From Desmodesmus armatus (lineage: Eukaryota > Chlorophyta > Chlorophyceae > Sphaeropleales > Scenedesmaceae): a DNA stretch of 64,000 nt. The position numbers were made by a program, and so were the translations under genes. Below, piece by piece: positions 34,601 to 47,200 of this stretch. The notes under the pieces are model-generated. The model worked only from the letters and a program-made list of their open reading frames with translations. It searched no databases and was not told the origin of the DNA. Position 1 is the stretch's first letter; each line of letters begins with the position of its first letter. The DNA is taken from the NCBI GenBank assembly GCA_007449985.2, contig VIIQ02000029.1, forward strand, positions 150,001 through 214,000, read 5' to 3'.

Positions 34601-37255
34601 GTGCAGATCTTTCCCCGTGAGGGGTGGGACCGCCTCATTGAGGGCCTGCTGAACACTACAGAGAGTGGTGGACCCACCCACCATTTGGACGAGTATGAAG
34701 TCAGGGAAAACAAGGGTTATGCAGTACATGGCGGTTGGAAGGTAAGATGCAATCCTACAGCATTACTAATAATTACTAGGAGGTAGTACCTCTTGGTTGT
34801 CAAAGGTGACCTATGACCGTCACCAATAATGTTTCCCTTGACGGTTGCTGGCAATGTTCTGATGCACCACTGCCTGCTCTCATGCTGGCTTTTCCAAAGT
34901 AGCCTGTAGGTCCTAAGGTGAAGGTGCAGCCATGACATGCAAGGAGCAACAGCCTAATGATTAGCCACGTGCAACCGATATGTTACTGGCGGCACGTCAA
35001 GGCTGGACAGATTGGCTGTCATAGGCTGCAGCAGCATCACCAATTTGCCGACTGGGTCAGAATGAACTCCGGCATGCGTTTGCCTCCCTTGCACGGCAAA
35101 AGCCAGTGACGAGCAGAGTAGACTCCATCAAAGAGAGTTCATGAGCTGATCGGCTGATGTGTGTGCTGTGTCAATGTGTCACAGGTGAAGGTGCTGTGGG
35201 TGTTGAATGCCAAGCAGTCATCATGGGAGCAGCAGCTGCCAACGGAGGTGACCCAACTGCTGGCAGCCACTCGCAAGGAGCTCAAACGAGCTGAAATGAA
35301 GGCAGCTGGCATCACTGCTGCTGCTGTAAATGGTGGGTACAGCCTTTGCGCAACATTTGAAGTTGCACACTGTGGCATCCGACAGTGTGATTGGGTCTCA
35401 CCTGGCGCAAGCAAACACCAATTTTCATCAATGTCTTGCAATTGTTGGTCTTTGCTGCCAGCTCTAGAGTCTAGGCAAGCTGCCTGCATGCCATGGGAAG
35501 GCTCATTGCGAGCCAAGCGAGTATCTTCATCCTAGTAGGGCATGGAAGCAGACTCTACTGCATCACTCGACACTTGATATGCTGCAGTTACAGTTGCATC
35601 GACCTCCCCTGGAGGGAGATGGGGATGCGGCGGTCCTTCACCCCCAGGAGAAGCAGTAAGTCACAACACGGGTGAAAAACCGGCGTTGCCAGACAAGGCT
35701 GCGCAATTTCCGCTTTACAACATGGATAAAAATGTTGTGAAACCTTGCTGAAAGACTGCCGATGCCAATCTGCGCGAACCTGAACTGGTTAGAGACAGCT
35801 TGACATCCGTTCCAAAATCCCGCATGACAAAAGTTTTAAAATTTGTCGCAGATCATTTGCCACTGACCAAAACGTGCACCAAAGGCCGCCCTGCGAAAGC
35901 CTCTGGCCTAGCAGTACAAACTCCAGGATGCGATCCTGACTACCCATGAGCTGCTGCAAATGTCCTATCGTTGCCCCAGTAGTGTTGAAAAAAGGCCAGC
36001 ACTGTCGCACGGCATGCTGGCTGGGGGATGACGTGATGATGTACATTGACCATGGATGTCCTGGCATGAAGTAGGCTACAGATAAGTGAACGTTCTAGAC
36101 ATGAGGCGCAACTACTAGAACGTCTGTCAGCAGGGGGCAAGTGTCACACACACTGTCAAGTGTCACATACGGATCTAGATCAGATCTGCTGATCATCTCA
36201 GACCGTTTGGCGTTGGCAAAGTGCAGCAGTGTAGTATTCAATTGCATGGCATTGTTCGAGCCTGTGGAACTTGCAAATGAAACGGCAGCAGCCATGCTCC
36301 TGAGGCTTCGTGATCACCTTGTGGCAACGCCAACAGGGGTGTCCCGCACGCACGCTGCTGCACGCAAGATACGTGGCGTCAACAATCAACATTACGGTAT
36401 ACACAGTCCGTGCAGGAGCGGTCAAGCTCCAACCTGCACGAACTGTGGTGCTACGGCTGTGGTGCTACTGTTGGGGTACATCCCCACATATATGTGCTGT
36501 TGCTGTCTGCAGTTTGTGCCTCCCTGTCAGCAGATGGTGCCAAACAATATCAGCTTTACCTGCCACAAAAGCATATTGAAACAAACAACCAACACCTGCA
36601 AACACTACACAGCACCAGCCTGGCTTATAAGGAGGTCGATGCAGTACTGTCGCCTCTGGCGCCAGCCGTTCTATTACACTTACAGTCAGTGATATTCACA
36701 TGATATGTTACAGTTACGGGATATGACGACATGGACGCCTGGTTGGCTGCACACTTGTCTGGCTGGCCTGCTGTTGTATGAATGCTGCAGACGCTGGTCT
36801 TGACGATTTCCCCTACATCCCAACATCGGTACGTTCAACGTTGCCGGGCCACATAGTATGAACGTTTCAAGCCGCTTGCTGTTGAGTGAAGTTCTTGTAG
36901 ATCATTGGCCGGGTGCGGACTGTTGCAATTCCACATGCATATGATGATACCACGCTGATCGACTTCATCATCATATCGCTTTCAGTCATCTGCTAGCAAG
37001 GGCTCTTACTCTTGCAATCTCTGCAGGCTGGTGCTTTTCCTGGGGAGTTTTTTGAATGGAGAGCCGTTGGTTGATACGGCTGTCCGACTTGTTTGCCTGT
37101 CAATGCTGCTGCAGAATGCTGACTACACCCCTGAGCTGACTGGGATGTTGAGCCAGCAGACAACATGGCAGATGGTGCAGCTGAAGCCGATGATTGACAA
37201 GCTGCTGCAGGACGCTGCGGCCGACAGCACAACTGCAGCGTCACAGTCAGGCTGA
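28610..37255 (+). CDS. Secreted lysophospholipase/cPLA2-like protein A
   Basis: Predicted extracellular or lumenal acyl hydrolase with a PLAc-type catalytic core. Fifteen coding exons: 28610-28698, 28832-28881, 29396-29531, 29875-29965, 30333-30480, 30772-31000, 31518-31621, 32146-32216, 32730-33166, 33630-33726, 34056-34229, 34607-34741, 35185-35332, 36791-36828, 37115-37255; all GT-AG, phases consistent, 695 residues. Seen: signal peptide (hydrophobic run to about residue 25); oxyanion motif ALSGGGYRA (about 75-83); nucleophile motif SSNSGGSWLNAAF (Ser about 110); EFTPEYVGVPP, resembling the family's FEF-PYE-G motif; FTDGGGSDNYAITPLIRR with the expected catalytic Asp (about 468). Exon 9 carries a family-atypical Ala-rich insert (HRKLLQN to AAAAAGGADK). 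Substrate is not known. Telomeric and truncated-exon repeats occur in its introns. Its tandem partner at 38250 shares the complete exon structure. Confidence 0.9.
31119..31200. repeat. Cluster of three adjacent near-perfect palindromes
   Basis: 31119-31153 (17-1-17, arm CATAAGTACATGCACTG), 31151-31179 (13-3-13, arm ATGACCACCGTGG) and 31184-31200 (8-1-8, arm ACCATGAC) sit end to end in intron 6 of lipase A. Confidence 0.9.
31710..31773 (+). repeat. Truncated copy of lipase A exon 7 end
   Basis: Resembles the exon-7 3' end at about 31572-31634: TTCTACTCAATGGAG against TTCTACCCGATGGAG, then ATGTCGGCATCCCACCTGCA with the donor. It lies 90 bp downstream of exon 7. The downstream GTGAATGTGCCCAC matches paralogue B rather than A. 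Confidence 0.8.
32238..32299 (+). repeat. 30-bp tandem duplication in intron 8
   Basis: Two units of TGTGCACAGCAGAATTTTCT type follow each other directly in intron 8 of lipase A. They are absent from intron 8 of paralogue B. Confidence 0.9.
33936..34000 (+). repeat. Truncated exon 11 copy fused to telomeric repeats
   Basis: 33936-33972 copies the acceptor and first 12 codons of lipase A exon 11 (GVIVACIAKSDV against the real VVIACIANEDV). It passes directly into four perfect TTTAGGG units (33973-34000). The real exon starts at 34056. The first repeat supplies an in-frame TAG. Confidence 0.92.
34281..34311. repeat. 31-bp near-perfect palindrome
   Basis: 15-1-15 hairpin (arm GTCTGAAAGTACTGC) in intron 11 of lipase A, followed by a second 10-1-10 hairpin (arm AGTACTGCAG). 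Confidence 0.95.
35333..36790 (+). other. Long intron 13 of lipase A
   Basis: About 1.46 kb; the matching intron of paralogue B is about 376 bp, so an insertion is likely. Reading frames at 36141-36692 (plus) and 36198-36425 (minus) show no recognised domain. A short inverted repeat with AACGTTCTAG-type arms lies near 36090-36120. No element termini could be defined. Confidence 0.45.
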
Positions 37256-38249
37256 AACCTAGAGTGTTGTTGTGGGCAGAGTCAACTTTGTGCATCATGG
37301 CATCCAGCACTCAGGGGCACTGTCAGGAGATTGTCTATCATGCATGTCCAAGGATAGCAGTTGTTCGATGGTTGGTGCAAATTGAACTCAGTTTCGGTAG
37401 GGTGTCTTACTATGCAGCCTCAGCTACCAGGCTAGCAGCTGAGAGCCCTGAGGGCCGCACTGCCCTACAGTCTAGGTTTGAGGGCCAAGAGGGCTATGAG
37501 CCTGAGCCTGATTGGTCTGCCAGAGTATGGTGGGGTTGTGCATCAGCCAGCTCAGCAGCCAAGTTAGAAGGCGCTCATTGGTTGTTTTTGACCAACTGCA
37601 TCTGCAAATGGCTTCAGGGCAAACACTGACATTGGTGGTCGCAGCTGTCAAACTGTCAACTTGTAGGGATACATGATGGCTTGCGACAACGCCCAGCCTG
37701 CTGTTTGGCAGCGGCTGCTGTTCTGCAATTGCATTGCAGTACATACACCTGGCCCAATCGCAAATTGAAGCGCGAAGGAGACTGCGTGACCAGGCTGCCA
37801 TTGGTGAAATGCAGCAAAAGCCCTGCTGTATTCACTGTTATTTGAGAGTTGTGAAGCCCGCCTCAGCGGTGCCCGTCATGTCTGCTGTCAGCGGGCAGGC
37901 AGGCAAGTGCTGCAGAAGGCAACCTGAGGCAGAGAATAGTGGTGGGGCTGTTGCTCACCAGCCCCTGTCTTTGGGTGGCCTTCCAGGAATGGCGCACTGA
38001 GAATAAATAGCGAAAACCTTGTTGATGTTGGCAGAAAGGCACTTTCGCAAGGCACACGCAACGTCCAAGCTCGCGAAAAAATTCACGCGGCGACATCGGG
38101 ACGGTTGCTTCAACCTCGGTGCATTTCCGAGGTCTGAACCCCAGCCGCATCTCGATAAGCCCACGAAATCATTAGTCACGAGTACAGACGAAAATGGGAA
38201 CGTTTGATTATGTTAATCGACGTTATTATGGCACTCCATCCGAGCAAAG
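37256..38249. other. Intergenic spacer between the lipase paralogues
   Basis: About 1 kb holding the 3' region of lipase A and the promoter of lipase B, including the conserved block at 38089-38133. No gene was found. Confidence 0.5.
38089..38133 (+). promoter_or_regulatory. Upstream block conserved with lipase A
   Basis: Starts GCGACATCGGGACGG and ends TTTCCGAGGT; it is the counterpart of 28472-28519 and lies roughly 120-160 bp before the ATG. Candidate shared control element. Confidence 0.5.
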
Positions 38250-41200
38250 ATGTTGTCCAATACACTGACAGCAGCAGTGCTGCTGATTGTTTGTTGTGCT
38301 GCTGGGATCGCAGCTGCACCTGAAGAACTGTAAGCTCCTCTGTTTCACAATGCTGCTTTGATCATGTCACGCCAACATGCAGCCAAGGCAGCTTCATGCA
38401 GTCAGCCTGTTGCTGGTCATGACCGTGGCATGCCCTGTCTGTTCCTGCAGTTTCGTGCCCAAAGGCCCATTTACAGTTGACGCTTGGACAAACGCCACTG
38501 GTAGGTGTGAAGCTGGCAGTTGGTTGATCATCAACTGCGGCAGTAGCACACATGGCAGCCAACTCATGTGTTTAACAGATGGCAGCTGCATGCTGCATGG
38601 GGTGCCAGGCTCTCTTAACTCATGTGTTTAACACATGGCAGCTGCATGCTGCATGGGGTGCCAGGCAGCTCCGCTGGCACAATGGGAAGGCGTGCTGTCC
38701 AGACAGCGCCGCTGGGAGCTACCGAAGGGAAGCGAATACACATGCCATGTGCAAAGAATTCTGCTGGGAGATTCAGACGATACCTAAATTGCCTTTACCC
38801 CTTCCAGACAGTGTATCGCATGGTGCTGTGCATGCTGCATCAGTGACAGGGCCTGGCCCCTTGCCCAAACTTTCACACTGCATGCACATCAGCAGCTCAA
38901 CCCATCCTGCGTGATGCCGCATCATTGAATGATTCGCCACAGGCCCCTGATGCACCGTGCATGGCATCCACTTCATAGGCTTGGTAGGACAATACATGCA
39001 TTGGGAAGCCTTCCCTTCCCAGTGCAGTGCACCCATCGGTTGCAATAATGCAGTAGCACTCCGAGTGCTACGGTAGCGCTAGTAGCGCTTCCAAGTACAT
39101 GTGCTGTCGATTCTAATGTGCTCAACCCTGCCGATGTTTCACAGCGCCCTGGTTCACCTATCCTGAGGTGACCCCCTCCAGTGCATACTACCTGGAAGCC
39201 CTGGCCACTCGCCCCAACTTTGGCATTGCTCTTGGTGGTGGGGGCTACAGGGCGGCCACAACTGGTCTTGGGTACATCAGGTGTGTCCTGACAGTGTCCA
39301 TGCTGACTGAGGGATCAGCTGATCAGGTGTGAGAGGCAATGCGAGCCGCCTGGGCCTTGGTAAAGCAGCTTGCATTTTAGGAACTGATCAAGCCGCCAGG
39401 AAGCCGCGTGTGCTGATGATCAGCACATTATGCTTGGCGAACGTGTCGATGTGACATTCTGGGTTGGCTGCTGTTACAGGGAGCGCACGGGGAAGGGAGG
39501 CCAAGTGCTGCTGCTTCTGCTGCTTGTGCAGGGGTTTGCATGAGCTTGGTGTGCTGTCCAAGGCCCGCTACATGTCATCCAACAGCGGCGGCAGCTGGCT
39601 CAATGCAGCCTTCAGCTACCAGGTGAGAAAAGGATGGGGAAGCCAATGCCAACCTTTGCACTTCTGCTGTCATGTTGGACGCTGTACGTAGCAGGGGTTG
39701 AAATGCAAGGATGTGTTTGATCGGACTGTAATGCAATCCCCACATCTATGCTGTGCCTCTGGCAGAGATGCACTGAGCAATGTAGGGTCCATCAGTTGAA
39801 ACATGACCACTCACCAGCCATTGTGACAGGTTGCCAAGGATCTCCACAGCAGCATCGGAATTTTCTTGAGCTCTGAAGCAGCCGTCTGATGCCCACTGAC
39901 TTAAGTTTCTGATTCAGCCAACGTTTCGGTCTAGATTGACCTGCTACTGAATCAGACGCGCGCTGAACCGCGCGGTTGTTTCAGAGCGCGTCGAAGCTGT
40001 TCGGCTGATCAGCAGTAAGTGAGTTTCATTCCCATTGTTTCAGGGTTCATTGAACTCTTGGCTGAAACAATGGTAAGCATGCATTTCAGCAGTACTGCCC
40101 CAGTGTTGTGCTGAGTACACAACAGGCAGCGGCGGCGTGACCAGCATGCAACCACAGCATGCAACCACAGCATGCAAGGATGCATCCATATGGCTGACTG
40201 TGCTCAACCTTGCTTCACTGCAGCCAAAGCACTCAGCTGCCAAATGACAGTACCCAATCACAGTTGACACGAAGCCCACAAGTGCTGAACTGCTGTGCTG
40301 CTGTGGCTGTACAGCACACATGTGTTGGGATAGCCTCAGGCAGTACGAATACCAGACCATGCAGCTGTATGCAGATGAAACCTGACTCACAAAGAGGCTG
40401 CAGTGTGCAGGGTGGCACCAAACACGACAACACAGAAACAACTGCTGTCCGCAGCAGATAACAGAGCGACAAAGGCAGCCGCTAGCTGCCGCAGCTAGCA
40501 GATGTATTGAATACATCACAACCAGGACTGTCTGCACAACAGCCTATGCCACAGCACCAAAAACACAAGAACGGCCCGAGCTGTGGCGCGAGGTGGCCAT
40601 TGCCACCCTGGCTGCCACAGCTTCTGCAGCAGTGTGCTTGAGTGCTGGTTGTATGCATGAACAAACTAGGAACGGCCTCATCCGTCCTTCTGCTGCTGAT
40701 AAGGCTAGCACCTGCATCACCACTACCACCCGCTGCATACGGGCCCTGGTGCTGGCCATGGCTACTGCTGTTACCAACGTTCAGTGTGCAAAGGGGGGGG
40801 GGGGGGGGGCTGGAGCGCCCGCCAGGCATGAGGCAAACAATGCAAGGGATGGCTGCCTACTGCGGGACAGGCAAGCCAGTATTGACATCCGGCACGGCCG
40901 GAGGCGCTGGCTACCAAACCATACTGGTATGGTACTGCAACTGCTTCAACACCCTCAGCTTGCGTGCCACCTCCCTGCTGAGCAGTCCCTTGTGCTAGCG
41001 CTGTATGCCACTGTCCAACTAGTGTAAGTGCACCACATTGAAGGCCACGCTGGGGCACTCGTACAGTTGCACCTGCAGCTGGCGGGCTGCGCCTTGATGG
41101 TGGGGTAAATTGTGGTCCAGGCAGCGGTCCTTGGCCTTCTCGAGGAAGTGTTGATGGGCTGGGTGGCTGGTTGGTGGGGGAGGCTGCAGTGCAGCAGACA

Positions 41201-44200
41201 GGCAACTGTTTGTGATGACTAACTAAGATGGTATCATCTGGGTTGTGGTTGCTATAGACGGGTTTGATTGGAAGCAAGTGCACTCATGCTGCTGTCCCAA
41301 CTGTCATTGCTGGTGCTCCAGCTGAAGCCAAGCATGTGCTGCACAGGGTCAGTGCACATCATAGTTGACACCGTGTTTTGTCTCAAGCCTGCCGACGTCC
41401 AACAGCAGTCTCACCTTCACCAGCATGTGTCCTCAAAAGGCAGCAACCACCACCACCAGTACTGGTCGCAAACAGTCAGTCCCCGAAGCTCCCAGATCGC
41501 CTGCCTTCACCAGCATAGAGCTTAAGATACGTGATTCTTCTTGGTGGACGACATGTGCCGTGAGCCGCAGTCTCAACAGGCTGCTGAGCAGCAGATCTTG
41601 CACAAGAGCTGTTGGCCATACGTGCAATGCATCTGATTGGTCGCTACGACGGTGCCACAAAAGAGTTCACATTGCACCTGCTTTAAACAGACGCCTTGCA
41701 GACGAGGTGAATGAGCTGTTTCTTTCAAACAACACGTGACAGTTGGCGTATGCTTCACGACTCCAGCATGTTCTTCGGTCCTGCTGTAGAGTGGCATCAT
41801 CGGCGTTGGTTTCACTGTTCTTCCGTAGCACACGCAATCATGCGGAACAGTCAGTGAGGCCTTGAGCTCAAGGCAACGTTATCACCCTCGTCCTTGTTGG
41901 GTGCGCGGATGATGGAGATATCAATGATGCAAGCTGTCCTAAGCTGTACGTGCTCTGTATGATTGTGTATTGGATGGTATCGAAAGCTACAGGGGTGCCA
42001 TCACACACGTGCAAGCTTGTGTCTAGATCCACACAACAGCAACTGCAACGCCTCGCTCAATGGCTTGGAGAGGTGCTAAGCTGTGCAGACGGATACCTAA
42101 CACCATATGTTCACGACCGATAGTATCCGTTAGGGTTATGCCGTTCCCTGGCTGATCAGTGCGTTCAGCGTGAACATCGCAGCGCAGCCGAACAACTGAA
42201 AAGCAATCAGTGTTCTTCAGTCGAACTGTTCAACATCCTGTTGCCTTTACTACTGAATCAGTCACTGGGCCATCAGTAGCGTCAGACGGGGTCAGTCACC
42301 CTGACACAACCTACTGACTGGCTGATGGCCCAGTTGCTGATTCAGCCATGCGTGATCAGGGCACCAAGAAATTCCGATGAGTGCACCTACACCAGTGCCA
42401 ACTCCCTCACCCCAAGCATCTACAACGAGTGCGTGATGTGCTGCCGCAGCAGCCTACTAAGTTAGTTACTAACTTGCATCCCATGCAACTTGCAAACGGC
42501 TTGCTTGGTGTGCTGCTTGCAGGACAGCTTGCCTCTGCAGGATTTCCTAGGCCTGTACATGCCACCCCAGAACCTGACTCTGGCATCCCTCAAGTCAGTG
42601 GCTGTCAAGAAGCATGGAGACTTTGCTGCTGTCATCACTGAAGCAACGATACGTCTCAAAGCAGCTGCAGGTATAGGGGCAGCACACTCACAGCATCAGC
42701 CAAACCGTTTGGATATAAATAAATAAATAAATAAATAATGCTTCAGGGCCCCCTCCTAACCCAGTAACGCCATAGGATTACCTCCCATTGGCTTCACGCC
42801 CTGTAAGGACGGCGGGGTCTACCCCTCCTGACACACACTCCAAGCATTATTATCACACGGGGTGACACTTGGTAGAGGCAAAGTGCCCAAATCCTCCTGG
42901 ATATGCTGTGGCTCCTGTCTTATCGCCGATAATGGGGATCCCACAACGTCCCTGTTTTGGGGCCACCTTGTATCTCCAGTGTACGCCGTGTAGTAAAACA
43001 GCCATGTATTCACGGGCCCTACATCGACCCGTACACAGGCAGGGCTGGCGGGTGTACGGCCAGTGTATACACGATGCCGTGTATATATCAGTGTACACGG
43101 CATCTATGCAGTTGAACCCTGCTGTGCGCCTCCAAAGCTCCGAGCTGAGGCCAGCTGAGGCGAGAGCTTGCCTTGAAAGTGGCCCAAGCTTGAAGCTGCC
43201 AGCCGAAGTAACCTGCATCATGCTGCGACACAGCCTCTCTTGTGACCGTCACCATTGGATTGAGACACAGTCTGCCAGCCTGGCACACGGTGTGTACGGG
43301 CAATTTGAAACGTCATGCCATGACGTTGTGGCATAACAGTGCTGTCCAACATTTGGCGGTTGTGCTGTGCTACAGGTGGGCTGGTGAGTGCGGTTTTGGG
43401 AGAGTTGAATGTATCTCATACCGGTGGGTGGACCACTGCCATCGGCGTCGCCTTCCTGGACCCTTACAACCTCGGTGCCGAGCACAGCACTTTCTCCACC
43501 AACGGCACAAAGGGTCCCATCCACCAGGCTGCTGCCGGGCTGGGCATCCCTATCTACTACTACCAGGGAGCGGTGGACAGGCAGGCAGCGGACAAGCAGC
43601 CAAGGTGGGTGTTGGGGGGAATCAGTGGGGCGGCATGAGTCGTGTGCTTTGATTCATGGCATTGTGCATTCAATTGTGCATTGACTGTTAGTTCACCTAG
43701 CATGTATTTTTTGTAAGTCATAAGGGCTGCAGCTGTCCGCAATGTCATGTGGTGCTGGTGCAACTTGCACCCGGTGCAACTTGCACCCGGCGGGTGCACT
43801 CAGGCTGAGTGGGACTGTTCTGTGTCACATACAGTGATCATTTTGATTCTGCAGGCTTCAGGAACTTGCCACTGGCAGTCTGAGATAGGAAGCTGCCTTT
43901 ACGCTACATTGCCAATGAGTGACTCAAAGCCCAAGCAGTGACTTGCTGTCCTTTGCGCAAAGGAGCATGCTCCTTTGCATCTCTAACCAATTACATCTCT
44001 CTTCTTCTCAGGCCTTTCCCCATCATTATGGGCTCAGTGCGCAGCAGTTTGACCAGGCAGTCCACGTTCTACCCAGTGGAATTCACCCCGGAGTATGTCG
44101 GCGTCCCGCCTGCAGGTGAATGTGCCCACGATGGTCAGCACTGATTGCAGGTTCCAAGCTTTTTACCTGAAGGGTCCGACCTTCAGTGTTGCCAGTGCAC

Positions 44201-47200
44201 TCAGTGTCAGGTTGACAGTGTGCTTTGACTGCTGGTTGCGTGTCTTGTTTGGCCACAGCCGCCCGACGGCAGTCGCTGCAGTGCAACATGACCTGTGTGC
44301 TTGCTCAACCCTTAGCGATTCCTGCTTTCGTTGCCATGCAGCTACATACAGCGTGGAGATAAGCCCCCCAGGCAGCATGGAGATCATTGGTGGTGGCCTG
44401 GTGGAGCCACTGGTGAGCAGCAAGCACTTGTACAGCAGACGTGAAGCACTTTTTCACAGCATACCATCCACGTGGAGGGGCTGTGCACAGCCCTTGCCAT
44501 GCCATGGCGTCACGCCGGGCTTTGTCACAGCCCCTATTGCGGACATCCCATCAGCACTTGAGCGTGATGATGCACCCTCCAAGTGTCATTGCACTACCAG
44601 CCCAATCGGCTATAAAAGCCTGTACGGACCTAGGCATGCCGCTGAAGTGTGACATGCTTTGCGTGTTGCGCACACCCAGCAACTGCACCTGACGCTGACA
44701 CATGGGCACGGTGGCACATCACTTTCCACCCCCTGCACATTTGGAAAAGGTGCCGGGCACCTGCCCCCAGCCTGCAGGCTGAGAGGCCTGTCCTTACCCA
44801 AAAGGCCCTTGTCCCTGCTCTGCTGCTCGCTTCATGCAGGGCATAAACAGCATGCCCATCCAAGTACCCTCGCTCCCTGCCGCTCTAAGAGGAGGCCGTG
44901 TGGAGCTCGTAACAGAAGTCCTCATAGACCCGACGGCTCTGACCAACACAACCAGCGCCCCAACTTTCGGTGGAAAGCACCGGAAGCTGCTGCAGAACTC
45001 CACAGCAGGCGTACAGACAGGGGCCATGGCTGCCGTTACAGAAGCAGCAACGAAAGCAGCCACAGCAGGCAGCACTGCAGCTGGTGCAGCAGCTGCCGGC
45101 GGGGCGGATAAGAACACACTGCTGCCTATCAAGGTTTCTGTTCAGTCTGCAGGGGTTGTGCCCTTGAAAGCTACAGCGGGGATATCATCGGGGGCGTTTT
45201 CCCAGCTGCTTGGCATGCTGCCTGGCACAGCTGTAATGGCACTGAAGCACTTTGTGGGAACGGAGCGGCTAGAGTGAGTGGACTGTGTGTGCGTGGAATG
45301 GTTGCCAGAGTATGCTGTTTTGCAAATGGACCTTCTGCCAAGTTGGCGCCTGGTGTGTGATAATCCATGGAATACTTGCCCAAGTCAAACTATACATTGA
45401 CAATATTGTGTGGCCAACACGCAGTGCCAAAAGCCTGCGCAGTGGTGCTGCATCATGCACCACAGGCTGTGCTGTCACAGGTACATACCCGGCCCTAGGG
45501 TGCGTGCTAGTCACTAGCACCGTCACCGTCACCGGGTGACGAAGCCGGCACAATTTGATATCCACGTGGCACCTGTGGTTGCTGCTGCAGGCTGTGGAAT
45601 CAGGTCGACTTCAAAGGCTACAAGCTTGACTTCACTGATGGAGCAGTAATGGACAACACCGGCATCACCCCTCTGATCAGGCGCAAGGTGAGATGGAAGT
45701 TTGTGTGCGTGAAACAGAAAACCCAGCTGCAGAGTGTGCAACATGGGTGGCTGGTTGTTTTCAGGTATGACTGGCCTCGCTGTCCAATAAAAAGGGATGT
45801 CTGTATGCCCTATGCACGCTGCCGCAGCTGAGCAGTGCTGCTAATTGTGTGATCATTCACTCACGCGCGCCTCAGCAGTCAATGTCCATCATGATGGTGA
45901 GTGTCTCTCTGCCCATGCATGGCGCAAATCTCCCCATGCATCCACCGTGAATGTGTTGAAGTCCTGCATGACCCGGGTCTGTGCAACTGCTGTCGTGCAG
46001 GTGGCTGTCATTATTGCTGGCATCGCCAATGAGGAGGAGCTGACGCGCAAGCGCACTCTCAAGGATCTGGCAGCGGACTTGCGTGAATTGAGCTGCTTCT
46101 TTGGTGCTGTGCCCAAAAGCTCGTTCACCCACGGCCTCTTGGGGTTCACAGCAGCCAGCTACAACAAGAAGCAGGTATGTGGCCCTGTGTTGGCGCTCAG
46201 AGCCAGACACTGCTGCAGAATAGAAGGAGTTGTGTTCACAGTGTTGACTGCAGCCCAAAGACAGCGGCGCAGTGAACAAAAGTGTGCCTTTTTTGACAAC
46301 GTCTTCACTCATGCTTGCCGCACAAGGTGCATCGCTTGGTTTCCTGCCCTCAGCTCGGAGGCGCCTCGTCAATGCCTATGTTTCATGCCATGACACTGAG
46401 CCGCTCAGCCTCAACACCCCACTACACCTGAACGTGTCATGTGTGCAGATCTTTCCCCGTGAGGGGTGGGACCGCCTCATTGAGGGCCTGCTGAACACTA
46501 CAGAGAGTGGTGGACCCACCCACCACGTGGACGAGTATGAAGTCATGGACAACAAGGGTTTTGCTGTACATGGCGGTTGGAAGGTAGGATGCAATCATTA
46601 CGGCATAACCCTAGGGCCTGCAATGGTACAGCACGACGTAGTGCAGTAAATTAATTCTAATGAAGACTGACACAACTTGCGCCATGATCGCATCTGGAAT
46701 TGGCAAGTGTCATTTGTTCAAAGGCGCATGCATCACATGCATACGGTCGAAATGCTATACTGTGCCAGATCGTCAATGTAGTGGTGTGGATTGTTACCAT
46801 GTATTTTCCTTGCCATTGCTTCACTTGCACAACACTACACTTCACATATCTCAGTGAGTGCTGTAGTCACAGGAACCGAGTATCCTTGCTGTTATGACCT
46901 CATCGACATCCGCTGTAACCAAACACACTGACACACGCGTCATGCAGGCTATACAACTGATTCAACTCCTTTCTCACTCTCATCACGACACTCTGCTACA
47001 GTATAGCGTCTCCTACTCCACTCACTGAACCTGACACGCTGATAGAATGTAGTGTCCACTTCACCACAGTGTCCTGGCAGGCTGATCACTGCATTCTCAC
47101 CATGCCCTCCAACTCCACCATGTAGTTGACAAGCGAGGGGTACAAAATTGCAAGAAAGGGACGCTGTCCTTGACCGCTACGCGAGAAGCAGCCACCTGAC

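Noticed and set aside
36141..36692. 183-codon frame in intron 13 of lipase A
   Set aside because: Exon boundaries and phase of lipase A are satisfied without it, and no domain was recognised.
40593..41027. Possible transposase frame inside the TIR element
   Set aside because: Low-complexity translation with no catalytic motif that I can recognise; the element is called from its ends and the intron-length difference only.
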